NCBI GenBank assembly: GCA_049303335.1
Contig: JBAQNA010000030.1
Location: 1 to 47,018, forward strand
Reading direction: 5' to 3'
Origin: DAIDAN01 sp049303335
GTDB taxonomy: Archaea; Aenigmatarchaeota; Aenigmatarchaeia; Aenigmatarchaeales; DAIDAN01
DNA: 47,018 bases
Below are positions 21,432 through 30,090 of the stretch, piece by piece (the first letter of the stretch is position 1; every line of letters starts with the position of its first letter). The position numbers were made by a program, and so were the translations under genes. The notes under the pieces were generated by a model. It was not told where the DNA came from. It saw nothing but the letters and a program-made list of their open reading frames with translations, and ran no database searches.

Positions 21432-22943
21432 ATGGAGCAGCCAATCGGAACTGTAATTTCTACGGAGGAAAGCCCGAACAGCTCGGAATTTTCATTCGTG
21501 ATAAGCGAGAATGCGTCCGTGAAAAAAGGACAGCATGTGACCGTCGAGACAAGCGAGGGAAAAATCATAGCGCGCGTCGCAGACATAGTTAAGACGAACA
21601 GGTATTTCGAGCGCGCGGAAAGCGTGCGCGAGTTCGAGCGCTCGGGAAAGCCCGTGAGCGAAGTCTTTCCTGCGGAAAGATGGGAATATGTTGTCGCGGA
21701 AGCCGCGGCGCTCGGAGTTTACAACGACGGGCGTCTTATGCGAAGCGCGTTTCCCGCGTCGCCGGGGGCAAAGGTTTTCTCCGCTGACAGCGGACTGCTC
21801 GAAAAATTTTTCGGTCTTGATTTGGAAAAGGGAATGCAGCTCGGAAAGGTGGAGCACCACGACATAGACGTCAAACTCAACATGACGCGGCTTTTGCAGA
21901 AGCACATGGCAATCCTCGCGATGAGCGGCGCCGGAAAAAGCTATTTCACTTCCGTTTTGCTCGAAGAGCTGCTGAACAGGAAAAAGGAGCACGGCCAGAT
22001 GGCAGTCATAGTGATAGACACGCACGGCGAATACATCGGCTTTGCGGAGGACAGGAATTTCATGGGCAGGAGCGACGTCATAATCGGCGACGAGTTCAGG
22101 ATGAGCGTTCCCTCGCTGTCGAGCCAAATGATTGCGGAATTCATGCCCTCGATGACTTCTGTGCAGAAAAGGGAGTTCGGAAAGCTGCTGGCGCAGATGA
22201 AATCCGAGAAAAAAGGAAAGAGCTTCGATATGAAAGATTTGCTTGATTATTTGGAAAATTCCGATATCAAGTCAACTACAAAAGACATCCTTTCCACATT
22301 TTTGGTTGACCTGGAAAGCACGAGAATGTTCTCGAGCTACGACAACCCTCCGCTGGACAAGCTCGCGAAAGCGGGGCATTTAACAATAATGGACATTTCC
22401 GACATGACGAGCCAGCGCGAGAAGCAGATTCTCGTGACTTACATCGCGAAAAAGCTTTTTGACGCGCGGCGCGCGGGGGAGATTCCGCCGTTCCTTCTCG
22501 TGGTGGAGGAGGCGCACAATTTCGCCCCGGAAGGCGCGCGCCGCGAGGCTGCGATAAGCAGGAACATAATAGAAAAAATCGCGCGCGAGGGAAGGAAGTT
22601 CCACGCCTGTCTCTGTCTCATCTCGCAACGGCCCGTCAATTTGAGCACAACATCGCTCTCGCAGTGCAACACGAACATCATAATGCGCGTCACAAACCCT
22701 TACGACCTTGACCACATCGGGAAAACGTCCGAGGGGCTGACAAACGACATAATGAAAAGCATTCCGTCCCTGCGCGTAGGCGAGGCGATTGTAGTAGGCG
22801 AAGCCGTGAATTTCCCGCTTGCAATCCGCGTGCGCGAGCGCACGAGCAAAAAGAATGAGAGGGGAATACCGCTGGAAGAGGCCGCGGTCGCGTTTGAGGA
22901 CAGCAGCAAAAAGAAGAAGGAGGATGCGGAGGCGTTTATGTAG
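21432..22943 (+). CDS. herA: HerA-family ATPase
   Basis: A hexameric FtsK/HerA-type translocase that works with the NurA nuclease and Mre11-Rad50 in archaeal DNA end resection. The 503-residue protein has an N-terminal beta-barrel (HAS) domain (residues 1-100), Walker A (SGAGKS) near residue 170, VIVIDTHGEYIGF following it, Walker B (FLLVVEEAHNFAP) and a downstream CLCLISQRPVNLSTTSLSQCNTNIIMRVTNPYD region with sensor and arginine residues. The start is ATG 21432. No nurA, mre11 or rad50 lies in the window. Confidence 0.9.
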   Translation: MEQPIGTVISTEESPNSSEFSFVISENASVKKGQHVTVETSEGKIIARVADIVKTNRYFERAESVREFERSGKPVSEVFPAERWEYVVAEAAALGVYNDGRLMRSAFPASPGAKVFSADSGLLEKFFGLDLEKGMQLGKVEHHDIDVKLNMTRLLQKHMAILAMSGAGKSYFTSVLLEELLNRKKEHGQMAVIVIDTHGEYIGFAEDRNFMGRSDVIIGDEFRMSVPSLSSQMIAEFMPSMTSVQKREFGKLLAQMKSEKKGKSFDMKDLLDYLENSDIKSTTKDILSTFLVDLESTRMFSSYDNPPLDKLAKAGHLTIMDISDMTSQREKQILVTYIAKKLFDARRAGEIPPFLLVVEEAHNFAPEGARREAAISRNIIEKIAREGRKFHACLCLISQRPVNLSTTSLSQCNTNIIMRVTNPYDLDHIGKTSEGLTNDIMKSIPSLRVGEAIVVGEAVNFPLAIRVRERTSKKNERGIPLEEAAVAFEDSSKKKKEDAEAFM

Positions 22944-23145
22944 AATTGCAAAAAGACGGAAACATTTCCGACAAGGCGCCTTGCAGCCGATAAAACGTTT
23001 CTTTGGATTAGAATCATGGCGCATCGCAGAACTGTTATTTTGTGCGCGCAGGTATAAATATCTTTCTTTTCACCATCCGGCGCGGGTGAACGCTTAAATA
23101 GCTGAACTTCGTATCTTCTTTCACTGCTTTATTGTAAATAAAAAT

Positions 23146-23463
23146 ATGGATATTGAGGCGATATGCTTGAAGAAAGGATTTTATAATCCGTCAAAAACCG
23201 ATGGATTCAGCCCTTTTTTGTCAGACAAATATTACAGCAAAGAAATGAAAAAAAGAAATTTCGGAGCGCGCCGGAGCATATTGGTTTCAGAAATACCGGA
23301 AATTGTGGATGACTTGGATAAACAGGAAGCGGTCTTAAGTTTGGATGAAAATGCGCGCGAAGCTGGAATAGCCGGTAAAATAACATACAGTAATAAAATG
23401 GGAAATGACGGCGTGGCTGAAACAAAACGGGGCAAAGATGCTGCGGAAGTCATGTACGTATAA
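23146..23463 (+). CDS. Unknown protein (105 aa), first of a three-gene set
   Basis: ATG 23146 follows an AT-rich region with two TATA-like elements (GGTATAAATATC near 23051 and CTTAAATAG near 23093). The product is soluble and charged, beginning MDIEAICLKKGFYNPSKTDGF. No domain recognised. Two further unknown genes follow at 20 and 12 bp, so the three form an operon. It could be an accessory island between HerA and the M50 protease. Confidence 0.65.
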   Translation: MDIEAICLKKGFYNPSKTDGFSPFLSDKYYSKEMKKRNFGARRSILVSEIPEIVDDLDKQEAVLSLDENAREAGIAGKITYSNKMGNDGVAETKRGKDAAEVMYV

Positions 23464-23483
23464 AAAACTGCGAGGTGGTGCGA

Positions 23484-23744
23484 ATGGATAAAAATGATTT
23501 TAATCCTACAATAAAACCAAAGATGAGCGCTGAAAACTACATAATACATCTTAGAAGTGTCCATAAAGTAATCGAAGGTTCTGATATACCGATGGGTGCT
23601 GACGCGCTGTTTGGAAACCATGTAACATATATTAGCAATAGCACGTACTCGACTTCTACTGGGGTGCCTTCAGAGCCAATAGAAATTTATGATGATTGGT
23701 TCACAAAAGAAAAACAAAAAGGATATAGTCTGGGAGCGCAATAA
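23484..23744 (+). CDS. Unknown protein (86 aa), second of a three-gene set
   Basis: ATG 23484 has a strong GAGGTGGTG ribosome binding site. The product starts MDKNDFNPTIKPKMSAENYI, with a Ser/Thr-rich stretch NSTYSTSTGVPSEP in the middle. No membrane span, no Cys motif, no recognised family. Confidence 0.65.
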   Translation: MDKNDFNPTIKPKMSAENYIIHLRSVHKVIEGSDIPMGADALFGNHVTYISNSTYSTSTGVPSEPIEIYDDWFTKEKQKGYSLGAQ

Positions 23745-23756
23745 AAGGTGATGTGA

Positions 23757-24209
23757 ATGGCTAAAAATCATGACTTCCCTTTTTTAAAAACAAGCGAGAT
23801 CAAAGCAAAATACAAAGCGGATGAATTGGCTACGCGCGGCATAGTCGCTAACAAGCTAAAACGGAAGAAAGCAACTATAGGTCATTATCATCCAGGCCGC
23901 TCTGTTAGAGAAACTGCGTTAATCCATAACATGGTAACGGCTGAATTGGCTCCGGCAGATAATCCGTCAGCAGAAAACATCCTATATGGATGCGAAGGCT
24001 TTGATGACGCATCGCCAAGAAAATTTGATAGGGCGTTTAGGACTGATGCAGGAGCTGTCTATCAGAAAGGTGGCGTATTTATGCTTGTTACAGATAAAGG
24101 TGAAGCAAAAATAATAAAACCTTCGAAAGATATGATTCCTTTTAGCCCTACGATGGCAGATTACTTAAAATCTGAAGGAAGAAAAGCCATATATGAAGAT
24201 TTTCTCTAA
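23757..24209 (+). CDS. Unknown protein (150 aa), third of a three-gene set
   Basis: ATG 23757 follows AAGGTGATGTGA. The soluble protein contains IGHYHPGRSVRETALIHNM and a C-terminal GGVFMLVTDKGEAKIIKPSKDM. The His-rich YHPGR stretch might be functional, but I cannot tie it to a family. It is convergent with the M50 protease gene. Confidence 0.7.
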   Translation: MAKNHDFPFLKTSEIKAKYKADELATRGIVANKLKRKKATIGHYHPGRSVRETALIHNMVTAELAPADNPSAENILYGCEGFDDASPRKFDRAFRTDAGAVYQKGGVFMLVTDKGEAKIIKPSKDMIPFSPTMADYLKSEGRKAIYEDFL

Positions 24210-24256
24210 TTTAACTGTTTTTTATCTTTTCTTTCTTATTTATTTCTATTTTCTTT

Positions 24257-24841
24257 CTATATCATAAATCCGACGCCCGCGGCTATCGCCGCCAAAATCC
24301 ACGCGGGCTTGCTCCACGCAAGCACTTTCGAGCCGTCGAGCGGCGGGAACGGTATCAAATTAAAAATAGCGAGCCAGAACGATATCTGCGCAGCCGGGAA
24401 AAAAAGCCACGCGAAAGCTGGCAGCGCGAACGCCGCGAAAACCATCGCAAACCCGAGGACAATGTTCACCGCGGGGCCGCCGAGGCTTATTATCCCGTTC
24501 TCCCTTTCGGTTATGCGCGCCACGCGGAACGCGAATTTTTTTCTTACCGGCGAGATGTAGACCGCGCCGGGCGCCGCAAAGATGAAGCCGAGGAACGAGG
24601 ACGCGAGCGCGATTACCAGCCCGTAAGTCCACATCCTATATTCCGCGAAATAGCCGAAGTGCTGCGCAACCAGCTTGTGGCCGATTACCTCGTGCGCCGC
24701 GAACGCGATGACGATTATGAAAAGCGTCTGCGGGAACATCGCCAGGTTTCCGTGATTGAGCGCCATATTGAACGCGAAGCCAAGCGCTAACACCGATATT
24801 GCCAAATCCCGCAATTCAACCGAACTGAAACCGAACGCCAT
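24257..24841 (-). CDS. M50-type (site-2 protease-like) membrane protein with an altered zinc motif
   Basis: A 194-residue integral membrane protein of the small site-2 protease type, with about six hydrophobic segments. The position of the HExxH zinc motif reads FAAHEVIGHKLVAQHFG, that is HExxxH (His50, Glu51, His55), one residue longer than standard. The second motif NLIPFPPLDG, which supplies the Asp ligand, is intact. It may be an inactive homologue or use a shifted geometry. ATG 24841 follows GTGATAATT. A second, canonical M50 protease is encoded at the right end of the window. Confidence 0.85.
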   Translation of the reverse strand: MAFGFSSVELRDLAISVLALGFAFNMALNHGNLAMFPQTLFIIVIAFAAHEVIGHKLVAQHFGYFAEYRMWTYGLVIALASSFLGFIFAAPGAVYISPVRKKFAFRVARITERENGIISLGGPAVNIVLGFAMVFAAFALPAFAWLFFPAAQISFWLAIFNLIPFPPLDGSKVLAWSKPAWILAAIAAGVGFMI

Positions 24842-24851
24842 AATTATCACG

Positions 24852-25106
24852 TCATATTATTGCCATTTTTCTTATTTCTTCTTCGCAGAGATTTCTTATT
24901 TTTGTGCCATACCCGTATCTTGTAAGTCCTTCTTTCCCAAAAGCATAAACAATACAATCTATTTCTGTCAGTTTTGCACCAGCTTTTCTTTTATCTTCGG
25001 GATGTGAGCTTATCATTTCACCTATAAAATTCCGGCACATACAATCCGCATTCATGCAAAAAAACAATTTTGTTTCTGATTCGCAGTTCACATATTTTCC
25101 TGACAT
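24852..25106 (-). CDS. Small Cys-containing unknown protein (84 aa)
   Basis: The ATG at 25106 follows GATATTATT; a TTG at 25121 would add five residues. The soluble product has six Cys, with NCESETKLFFCMNADCMC near the N-terminus and a single Cys further on in two places. It may bind metal, but spacing matches no family I know. Situated between two better-known genes on the same strand and AT-richer than both. Confidence 0.6.
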   Translation of the reverse strand: MSGKYVNCESETKLFFCMNADCMCRNFIGEMISSHPEDKRKAGAKLTEIDCIVYAFGKEGLTRYGYGTKIRNLCEEEIRKMAII

Positions 25107-25127
25107 AATAATATCTGACAATTGAAT

Positions 25128-25766
25128 TTATTTAAGCGCATTATTCCTTCTTGTCATTTTCTCCAGCTCTTTTTTGTGTCCCGCGCCCACAACAACCACC
25201 ACGGTTTCAAACTCGCCTTCCAGCCTTTTAATCCACGCCGCCATGTATTTGTTCCTGTCCCCGATAAGCGCCTTGTAAAAGCCGGGCAGCTCTTTTTTCA
25301 TATATCGAATAGCCTCCTCTATTGTCCTTTCCTCGGGAACTTTTTTCAAATCGATTTTCTCTCCGGAAAACGGCGCGGCGAAAATTCCGAGAAACAGCTT
25401 CAGCTTTTCGCGCAGCGGAACGCGCATTATCGCGCGGAACGTTTCCTCGATGTCCTTGTCAATCAGAACTATCTTCGCGTTCACGGATTTTGCGGATTCG
25501 ACCGCGGCCAGCATCTCGCTTCCGGGAAACACGCCAACGCTTTTGCCCAGATTCTGCTGGAGCCAGCCGAAAAGCCAGATTGTGGCGCCGTAGCGCAGCC
25601 CGAGCTTTCTTTTATCTCCGGACTGCTGGGCGTGTGTAAGCGCAAAAAACCTTTTCGGGTCAAGCTCTATCGCGACGCAGTCGGGCTTTGTCTCCTCGAT
25701 GACGCGCCTTACGGTTTCAACGCTTTCCTTCGCGATGTGCGAAGTGCCGATTATTTTGAGGGGCAT
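25128..25766 (-). CDS. TraB/PrgY family protein
   Basis: A 212-residue member of the TraB/GumN/Tiki-like family: N-terminal IIGTSHIAKESVETVRRVIEETKPDCVAIELDPKRF with the GTSH motif and conserved Glu, IVLIDKDIEETFRAI in the middle, and C-terminal VVVVGAGHKKEL with the conserved GxxH. Relatives are proposed metalloproteases (Tiki) or inhibitors of pheromone activity (PrgY). Archaeal TraB proteins usually have a membrane C-terminus; here it is missing, so only the catalytic-like domain remains. Confidence 0.88.
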   Translation of the reverse strand: MPLKIIGTSHIAKESVETVRRVIEETKPDCVAIELDPKRFFALTHAQQSGDKRKLGLRYGATIWLFGWLQQNLGKSVGVFPGSEMLAAVESAKSVNAKIVLIDKDIEETFRAIMRVPLREKLKLFLGIFAAPFSGEKIDLKKVPEERTIEEAIRYMKKELPGFYKALIGDRNKYMAAWIKRLEGEFETVVVVVGAGHKKELEKMTRRNNALK

Positions 25767-25892
25767 AAGAATATTTGAACAGGGAACTTAAAAAAGAAAT
25801 TGAATTGACACCCGTTTAATTGCAGAGATGACGGGCTTTGAAACTGAAATTGTTTTACCGCCCATAAAACAGGGTTTTCAGCGCGTTAGCGG

Positions 25893-26984
25893 TCATGAAG
25901 CTACTGTTAAGGTGAAGGTTGTTGTTGCGCTTCCGCCCGTCCCGCTTATGGTTATCGGATATATACCTGTCAAGTCTGATGCCGTTATTGTTAGTGTTGA
26001 AGTTATGCCGGAAGCCGTCGGACTAACGGATGACGGCGCGAAAGAGCAGGACGCTCCCGCAGGCAGACCTGAGCAGGACAGACTTACGGGTTGAGTTGTG
26101 CCGCTTGTCAACGTTGCAGTAACTGAAGTTGATGTGCTGCCATCATGAAGGACTGAACCGCTTGAAGGGCTTGCAGAAAGAGAGAAATCGAATGCAGCGC
26201 TTATCTGCACTTCCAAGCACGCCTGATCGGAAAGCGGAAAGAAGCCTGCTATGAGCGTGCAGTCGGGATTATAGAGAACCCTGATATTGCTGTAAGAATT
26301 TCCCTTAGTCATCGCGCCTTCCCAGCTTTTTATCCTGTCCTGCGTTATCTCGCGCGTCCAATCCACGCCTTTTCCGCATAAGGGGTTGCATTTAATGTTG
26401 GGAGTTTCTGCAGAGCCGCAGTTAAAGTTCCCCCACTGGTAGCCGTCCGCGAAATAGTTCGTGCACATAACGCTGTTCCTGTACAGGCCCCATATCGTGG
26501 TTGTCCACTCGTCCGCGGTTTCGGTTTTGTCGTCGCCGACATCTGCTGCTTTGCAGTAGCCGCTTATCCTGTTTTTGGATATTTTGTGCTCGGTATCCTT
26601 GTCGTAAACATATTCCGTGCCGCAGTCAAGCGTCTTTGAAAGCACTATAGGATGAGTCAGGAAAAAGTTCGTGAAGTCCGCGATATCCATTTTGCTTTCG
26701 CAAAAATTCGCGCAGTCCTCCCATGTGTATTCGATGACTTTCGCGAGCAGCACGGACGCCTCGTAGGAGTCAAAGCCGCCGTCAGTTTTCTTGAAAGTGT
26801 CATAAAAGGCGCCAAGGTCTTCCAACTGCTTCGCCGTCGCATCATTTATTTGATTTTGTTTCAGCGTATTTACTCCGCCGAGTGTTGTAGGTATCATGAA
26901 AACGAGACCAAATACAACAAGAGCTACGATTATGGTAATAGCAAGGACAAACGTTTCATTAATAGCAAGTTCCATTCCTTTCAT
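25893..26984 (-). CDS. Pilin-like surface protein with C-terminal Ig-like domain
   Basis: The start is ATG 26984: MKGMELAINETFVLAITIIVALVVFG, which fits a class III (type IV pilin) signal with cleavage after Lys-Gly and a hydrophobic assembly helix. The 363-residue protein has several Cys in the middle (WEDCANFCESK and CNPLCGKGVDW). Its C-terminus is an Ig-like/Big domain rich in Ser, Thr and Gly (SGSVLHDGSTSTSV to the end). Last gene of a four-gene minus-strand set that is divergent from the larger plus-strand surface island; it is likely one of its secreted components. Confidence 0.8.
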   Translation of the reverse strand: MKGMELAINETFVLAITIIVALVVFGLVFMIPTTLGGVNTLKQNQINDATAKQLEDLGAFYDTFKKTDGGFDSYEASVLLAKVIEYTWEDCANFCESKMDIADFTNFFLTHPIVLSKTLDCGTEYVYDKDTEHKISKNRISGYCKAADVGDDKTETADEWTTTIWGLYRNSVMCTNYFADGYQWGNFNCGSAETPNIKCNPLCGKGVDWTREITQDRIKSWEGAMTKGNSYSNIRVLYNPDCTLIAGFFPLSDQACLEVQISAAFDFSLSASPSSGSVLHDGSTSTSVTATLTSGTTQPVSLSCSGLPAGASCSFAPSSVSPTASGITSTLTITASDLTGIYPITISGTGGSATTTFTLTVAS

Positions 26985-26986
26985 AA

Positions 26987-27202
26987 TCAGCACCCCACGT
27001 TTTCGGGAGTCCACACTTTCAGCGGGCCGACCGAGAACAGGCTCTTTATGTAATACCAGACTTTTCCGGTAAATGTTTGGCACGCCTTTTCCGTTTGCGC
27101 CGAAGCCACCCCGACAAGAGCTAACAAAATTACAGTAGCCAATATGGCAATTATTATGTATCGCAATAAAGTCATTATGTCTGTGTCTATTCCTTTTCTC
27201 AT
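26987..27202 (-). CDS. Small secreted/membrane protein (71 aa), pilin-like start
   Basis: ATG 27202 follows GAGTTGATATT. The N-terminus MRKGIDTDIMTLLRYIIIAIL resembles a class III signal (RKG followed by a hydrophobic helix), but VASAQTEK further on could also be a type I signal cleavage site. The short mature part is amphipathic with two Cys. It ends 2 bp before the next gene. Confidence 0.65.
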   Translation of the reverse strand: MRKGIDTDIMTLLRYIIIAILATVILLALVGVASAQTEKACQTFTGKVWYYIKSLFSVGPLKVWTPENVGC

Positions 27203-27214
27203 AATATCAACTCC

Positions 27215-27364
27215 TCAAAGTCGTATAACTTTTCTGGATAATACCGCTAATATATTAGGCAACCAGTCAAACCATCCGAGTAAATACCCGAATAGTATAA
27301 GGATTACAGCAAAAAAAGCTATTATGCCCAAAACTGGAAACAAATCCTCAAGTCCTGTATCCAT
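27215..27364 (-). CDS. Single-span membrane mini-protein (49 aa)
   Basis: ATG 27364 reads 49 codons. A hydrophobic segment (VLGIIAFFAVILILFGYLLGW) occupies residues 11-31, followed by WLPNILAVLSRKVIRL. Its start directly abuts the stop of the preceding mini-gene. No family. Confidence 0.55.
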   Translation of the reverse strand: MDTGLEDLFPVLGIIAFFAVILILFGYLLGWFDWLPNILAVLSRKVIRL

Positions 27365-27481
27365 TCAAATCACTATCCTCAAGCCTTTTCCAGCGTAAAG
27401 GTAAAAGACCGCTATGAGCGCGGCTATCACCAAAATCGCGAATATGATGTAAAACGCGGTTTCTATCGTTTCCTTTTGCAT
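27365..27481 (-). CDS. Single-span membrane mini-protein (38 aa)
   Basis: ATG 27481 reads 38 codons with one hydrophobic helix (YIIFAILVIAALIAVFYLY). First gene of the minus-strand surface set. Similar in size and build to the mini-membrane proteins of the plus-strand island. Its size makes the call less certain. Confidence 0.5.
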   Translation of the reverse strand: MQKETIETAFYIIFAILVIAALIAVFYLYAGKGLRIVI

Positions 27482-27563
27482 GCAAATTGTTTGTATTTTT
27501 CGAATAAATAGATTGCTGAAAGGTTAAAATACGGGAAGCTGCAATATTATTCTGGTGAAACGG

Positions 27564-28919
27564 ATGGGAATGCAAAATGAAATAGTTGTAATATTGATTG
27601 TAACGCTAATTTTAGCCGCCATCTTAATAACTTTCTTGGGATCCCAAAGGGCGTGGGGCGAGACAAGCCTGATGAATCTTTTCAAGGGGCAGGATGCAAA
27701 CAGCAACGACGGCGACCCCGCGCTCGGTCACAAGGCGCTGCACGTGAAAATCAACAAAAAAACAACTTCGCCCGAAGTATATGAATTTCATCTTTCCGAC
27801 CAGGGCGTCGCGGGAAACAAGCATATCATTGAATCTTCCGGCGGCGAAAAGACATATTTCACTCTAAGAAACTGGAATCAAAATAAGTGTGTGCTTTTTG
27901 CATCTTCCCGCAAATCATCTGGCGGGGAAGTTACCATGAGGACTTTGGATTATGTTTATTATATAAATCCTGGCACTATGATAGAGCCTTCATGCAATAG
28001 CTTATATGGCTGTGTTAAAGACGGAATATTTTCTTCAGGGTGCGAGAATATTTGCGCGGCTTCCAAGGAAACCTCTAAATATTCGGATTTCTCAATATGC
28101 GGGGCGCTCAACTGCAGAGACAGCTCTGTGCTGACGGAAGATTATTATATCACATCGCAATCATTCGGCAGCGGAACGGATTATTGCAACGACAATACCG
28201 CAGGCTGCCCGTCCGAGGCAAACGGCGGATGCTGCCCGCTTGTCGGGGACACTCCTTCGACAAAATATACGCCGCAATACGGGCTGATTTGCGGATACGA
28301 GCAGGTCAGCGCCAGCACGATAGACCCCAGCGCGAAATGGTTCGCGTGCACGGACGACCCCGGCTCGAAGGGAAGAAAAGTTTACACCGCCGGCGCGGGC
28401 GGGGCGCAATATTCCTGCAATAGCAGAAATTGGATTCCCACAACAGACCAGGGAATAGATTTGGAAAATGTTCAGATAAAATACGACAGCAGCTGGAGTG
28501 ACGAATATACGGCCTTAAAGTTTTATCTTGCAAACCACAACAAAGCTTCAATAACCGATGTTTCTATAAAGGCAAAAATAACAAATTCTGATATAATAAC
28601 AAACCCTGATAAATATTGCGAGGGCGTGACGAGTGCAACTATTGCCGACTGCACTGAATTGAATACAGACAAAAACAAAGACGCCAGTTGGGCTGAAGTC
28701 GCAAAAGGAAAACAATATAATTCCGAAGGGCTTACTTGCCCTATTTCGCTCGGCGTGGATGATGATGACTTCTGCTGGAAGGCGAAAACGTTTAATGCGG
28801 AATTAAAGTACAAGTATTCCGGAACCGACAAGACCGACAATTTCAAGATAACCTGCAGCCCGCCGAATACCGACGCTAACGGCGCATGGCACAACGAATG
28901 CACTGTCGAGAAAACCTGA
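27564..28919 (+). CDS. Pilin-like Cys-rich surface protein (451 aa)
   Basis: The N-terminus MGMQNEIVVILIVTLILAAILITFLGSQ is a hydrophobic helix with no charged residue after the first few, like an archaeal pilin or anchored secreted protein. ATG 27564 follows GGTGAAACG. The body has many Cys, including CNSLYGCVKDGIFSSGCENIC and CPSEANGGCCPLVG, implying disulphides outside the membrane. No enzymatic motif. First gene of the plus-strand surface island and AT-balanced like its neighbours. Confidence 0.8.
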   Translation: MGMQNEIVVILIVTLILAAILITFLGSQRAWGETSLMNLFKGQDANSNDGDPALGHKALHVKINKKTTSPEVYEFHLSDQGVAGNKHIIESSGGEKTYFTLRNWNQNKCVLFASSRKSSGGEVTMRTLDYVYYINPGTMIEPSCNSLYGCVKDGIFSSGCENICAASKETSKYSDFSICGALNCRDSSVLTEDYYITSQSFGSGTDYCNDNTAGCPSEANGGCCPLVGDTPSTKYTPQYGLICGYEQVSASTIDPSAKWFACTDDPGSKGRKVYTAGAGGAQYSCNSRNWIPTTDQGIDLENVQIKYDSSWSDEYTALKFYLANHNKASITDVSIKAKITNSDIITNPDKYCEGVTSATIADCTELNTDKNKDASWAEVAKGKQYNSEGLTCPISLGVDDDDFCWKAKTFNAELKYKYSGTDKTDNFKITCSPPNTDANGAWHNECTVEKT

Positions 28920-28927
28920 AAGGTGTC

Positions 28928-29209
28928 ATTATCACAAAACGCGCAAAAGGAATGACATATCTTGCGGTCATAATGGTTGTCGGCGTGATAATGGCGCTGA
29001 TATTGCTTGCCGCGGCGTCGAGAGGCCTTACGGGAAAAGGCAGCGTGACGGATATCATGACGGGGCAGATGACGGAAATAAGGGGTGACGGCTGCGGAAG
29101 CGACTCGGAATGCGGCGGAAACGGCGTCTGCGTCAGCGCGAAGTGCGTTTGCTTTGACGACTCGCAGTGCCTGACAAGCTGCGACAAAAGCGTGGGAAAA
29201 TGCGGATAG
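28928..29209 (+). CDS. Pilin-like small Cys-rich protein; apparent non-ATG start
   Basis: A class III signal KRAKG precedes MTYLAVIMVVGVIMALILLAA. The mature part is EGF-like, with eight Cys in CGSDSECGGNGVC and CVCFDDSQCLTSCDKSVGKCG. No ATG or GTG lies between the AAGGTG ribosome binding site and the signal. The codons there are ATT (28928) and ATC (28931), suggesting a rare start; ATG 28886 would overlap the previous gene by 34 bp, and ATG 28952 would discard the basic leader. Confidence 0.65.
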   Translation: MITKRAKGMTYLAVIMVVGVIMALILLAAASRGLTGKGSVTDIMTGQMTEIRGDGCGSDSECGGNGVCVSAKCVCFDDSQCLTSCDKSVGKCG

Positions 29210-29226
29210 CGCAATCGGTGTCCAAA

Positions 29227-29394
29227 ATGAGAAAAGGAATGGAATTTAATCTGATGCTCGCGGTCGTGCTTTTTTTCATAGTGATGGTGGCGATATTGAG
29301 CCTGTTGCAGCTTTCGAAAGCCGAAGGCACTGGGATAGGCGGGGCGATCGGCGGGCTGATATCGAGCTTTTCAAACTTCATTGCAGGAAAATGA
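29227..29394 (+). CDS. Pilin-like mini-protein (55 aa)
   Basis: ATG 29227 after CGGTGTCC. MRKG followed by MEFNLMLAVVLFFIVMVAILSLL is a textbook class III signal with a Glu at mature position 2, as in archaeal type IV pilins. The mature part is only about 50 residues, Gly/Ser-rich. It may be a minor pilin. Confidence 0.7.
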   Translation: MRKGMEFNLMLAVVLFFIVMVAILSLLQLSKAEGTGIGGAIGGLISSFSNFIAGK

Positions 29395-29527
29395 TGCAAA
29401 AATATAAATTTGAATGAATATATTGTAAATATGAATAATATCCGAGACTTTCGCGAAAGGATGCATGCGGTTGACATTATAGCCATGCCATTCCTGAAAG
29501 GAGGTATCGGAACCGCAGGTTCTGATT

Positions 29528-29818
29528 ATGGAGCTTCCGATAAACACGCTGGTAATAATAGCGATAGCGGTCATTGTCCTGCTCGCGATTGTGGTCGGCA
29601 TAATACTTCCGGCAAGAAGCGGCGGGGAAGCGATTAGCAAGAATAATGATTTCACGCTCGTGTGCAACAGCTGGGCTGCTAGCGGCTGCGGCGAGAAATA
29701 TTTTTATGACAACGAAGACAAAGTAAGGGCGGCTGCAAGCTGCGCAAGCCTGTCGGATTGCCAATGCAAATGCGAGAAGGCGGGCTTTTGCGCTTCCGAC
29801 CCTTCAAGAAGGTGTTAA
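29528..29818 (+). CDS. Single-span Cys-rich surface protein (96 aa)
   Basis: ATG 29528 after GGTTCTGATT. N-terminal helix INTLVIIAIAVIVLLAIVVGIIL, then an outer domain with Cys at CNSWAASGCGEKYF and CASLSDCQCKCEKAGFC. A TATA-like AAATATAAATTT near 29399-29410 suggests its own promoter in the 133-bp gap before it. Confidence 0.75.
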   Translation: MELPINTLVIIAIAVIVLLAIVVGIILPARSGGEAISKNNDFTLVCNSWAASGCGEKYFYDNEDKVRAAASCASLSDCQCKCEKAGFCASDPSRRC

Positions 29819-29819
29819 G

Positions 29820-29921
29820 ATGAAAGGAATAAAACTCCCGCTTTATCTTGTGATAGACATTGTCGTGCTGCTACTGATAGTCGGCTTTTTGCTTCTGATG
29901 TTCAGGACACCAGCCGCCTGA
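29820..29921 (+). CDS. Single-span mini-protein (33 aa)
   Basis: Begins 1 bp after the previous stop with ATG 29820 and the AAGGTGTTAAG site. Almost the whole product is a hydrophobic helix (IDIVVLLLIVGFLLLMF). Similar to the mini-membrane genes of the divergent set. Confidence 0.5.
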   Translation: MKGIKLPLYLVIDIVVLLLIVGFLLLMFRTPAA

Positions 29922-30090
29922 CCGATGCGATATTTGTCCCGCAGAAATTCCCATTATAGACGAATTGAAAAATCAGAAACACCAAAAAAGTGGCGCGAGC
30001 TTGGCTGCCGAAAAAGTTCACTTCATAATGCGAAGCGCGCCGGTTCAAAAGTTTATATCGGAAACAATCCAACTATTTCTGGTTGATAAA

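Noticed and set aside
29410..29637. A 75-codon frame before the 29528 surface protein.
   Set aside because: It overlaps a gene with a clear hydrophobic signal and ribosome binding site, and its own product is compositionally odd with no support.
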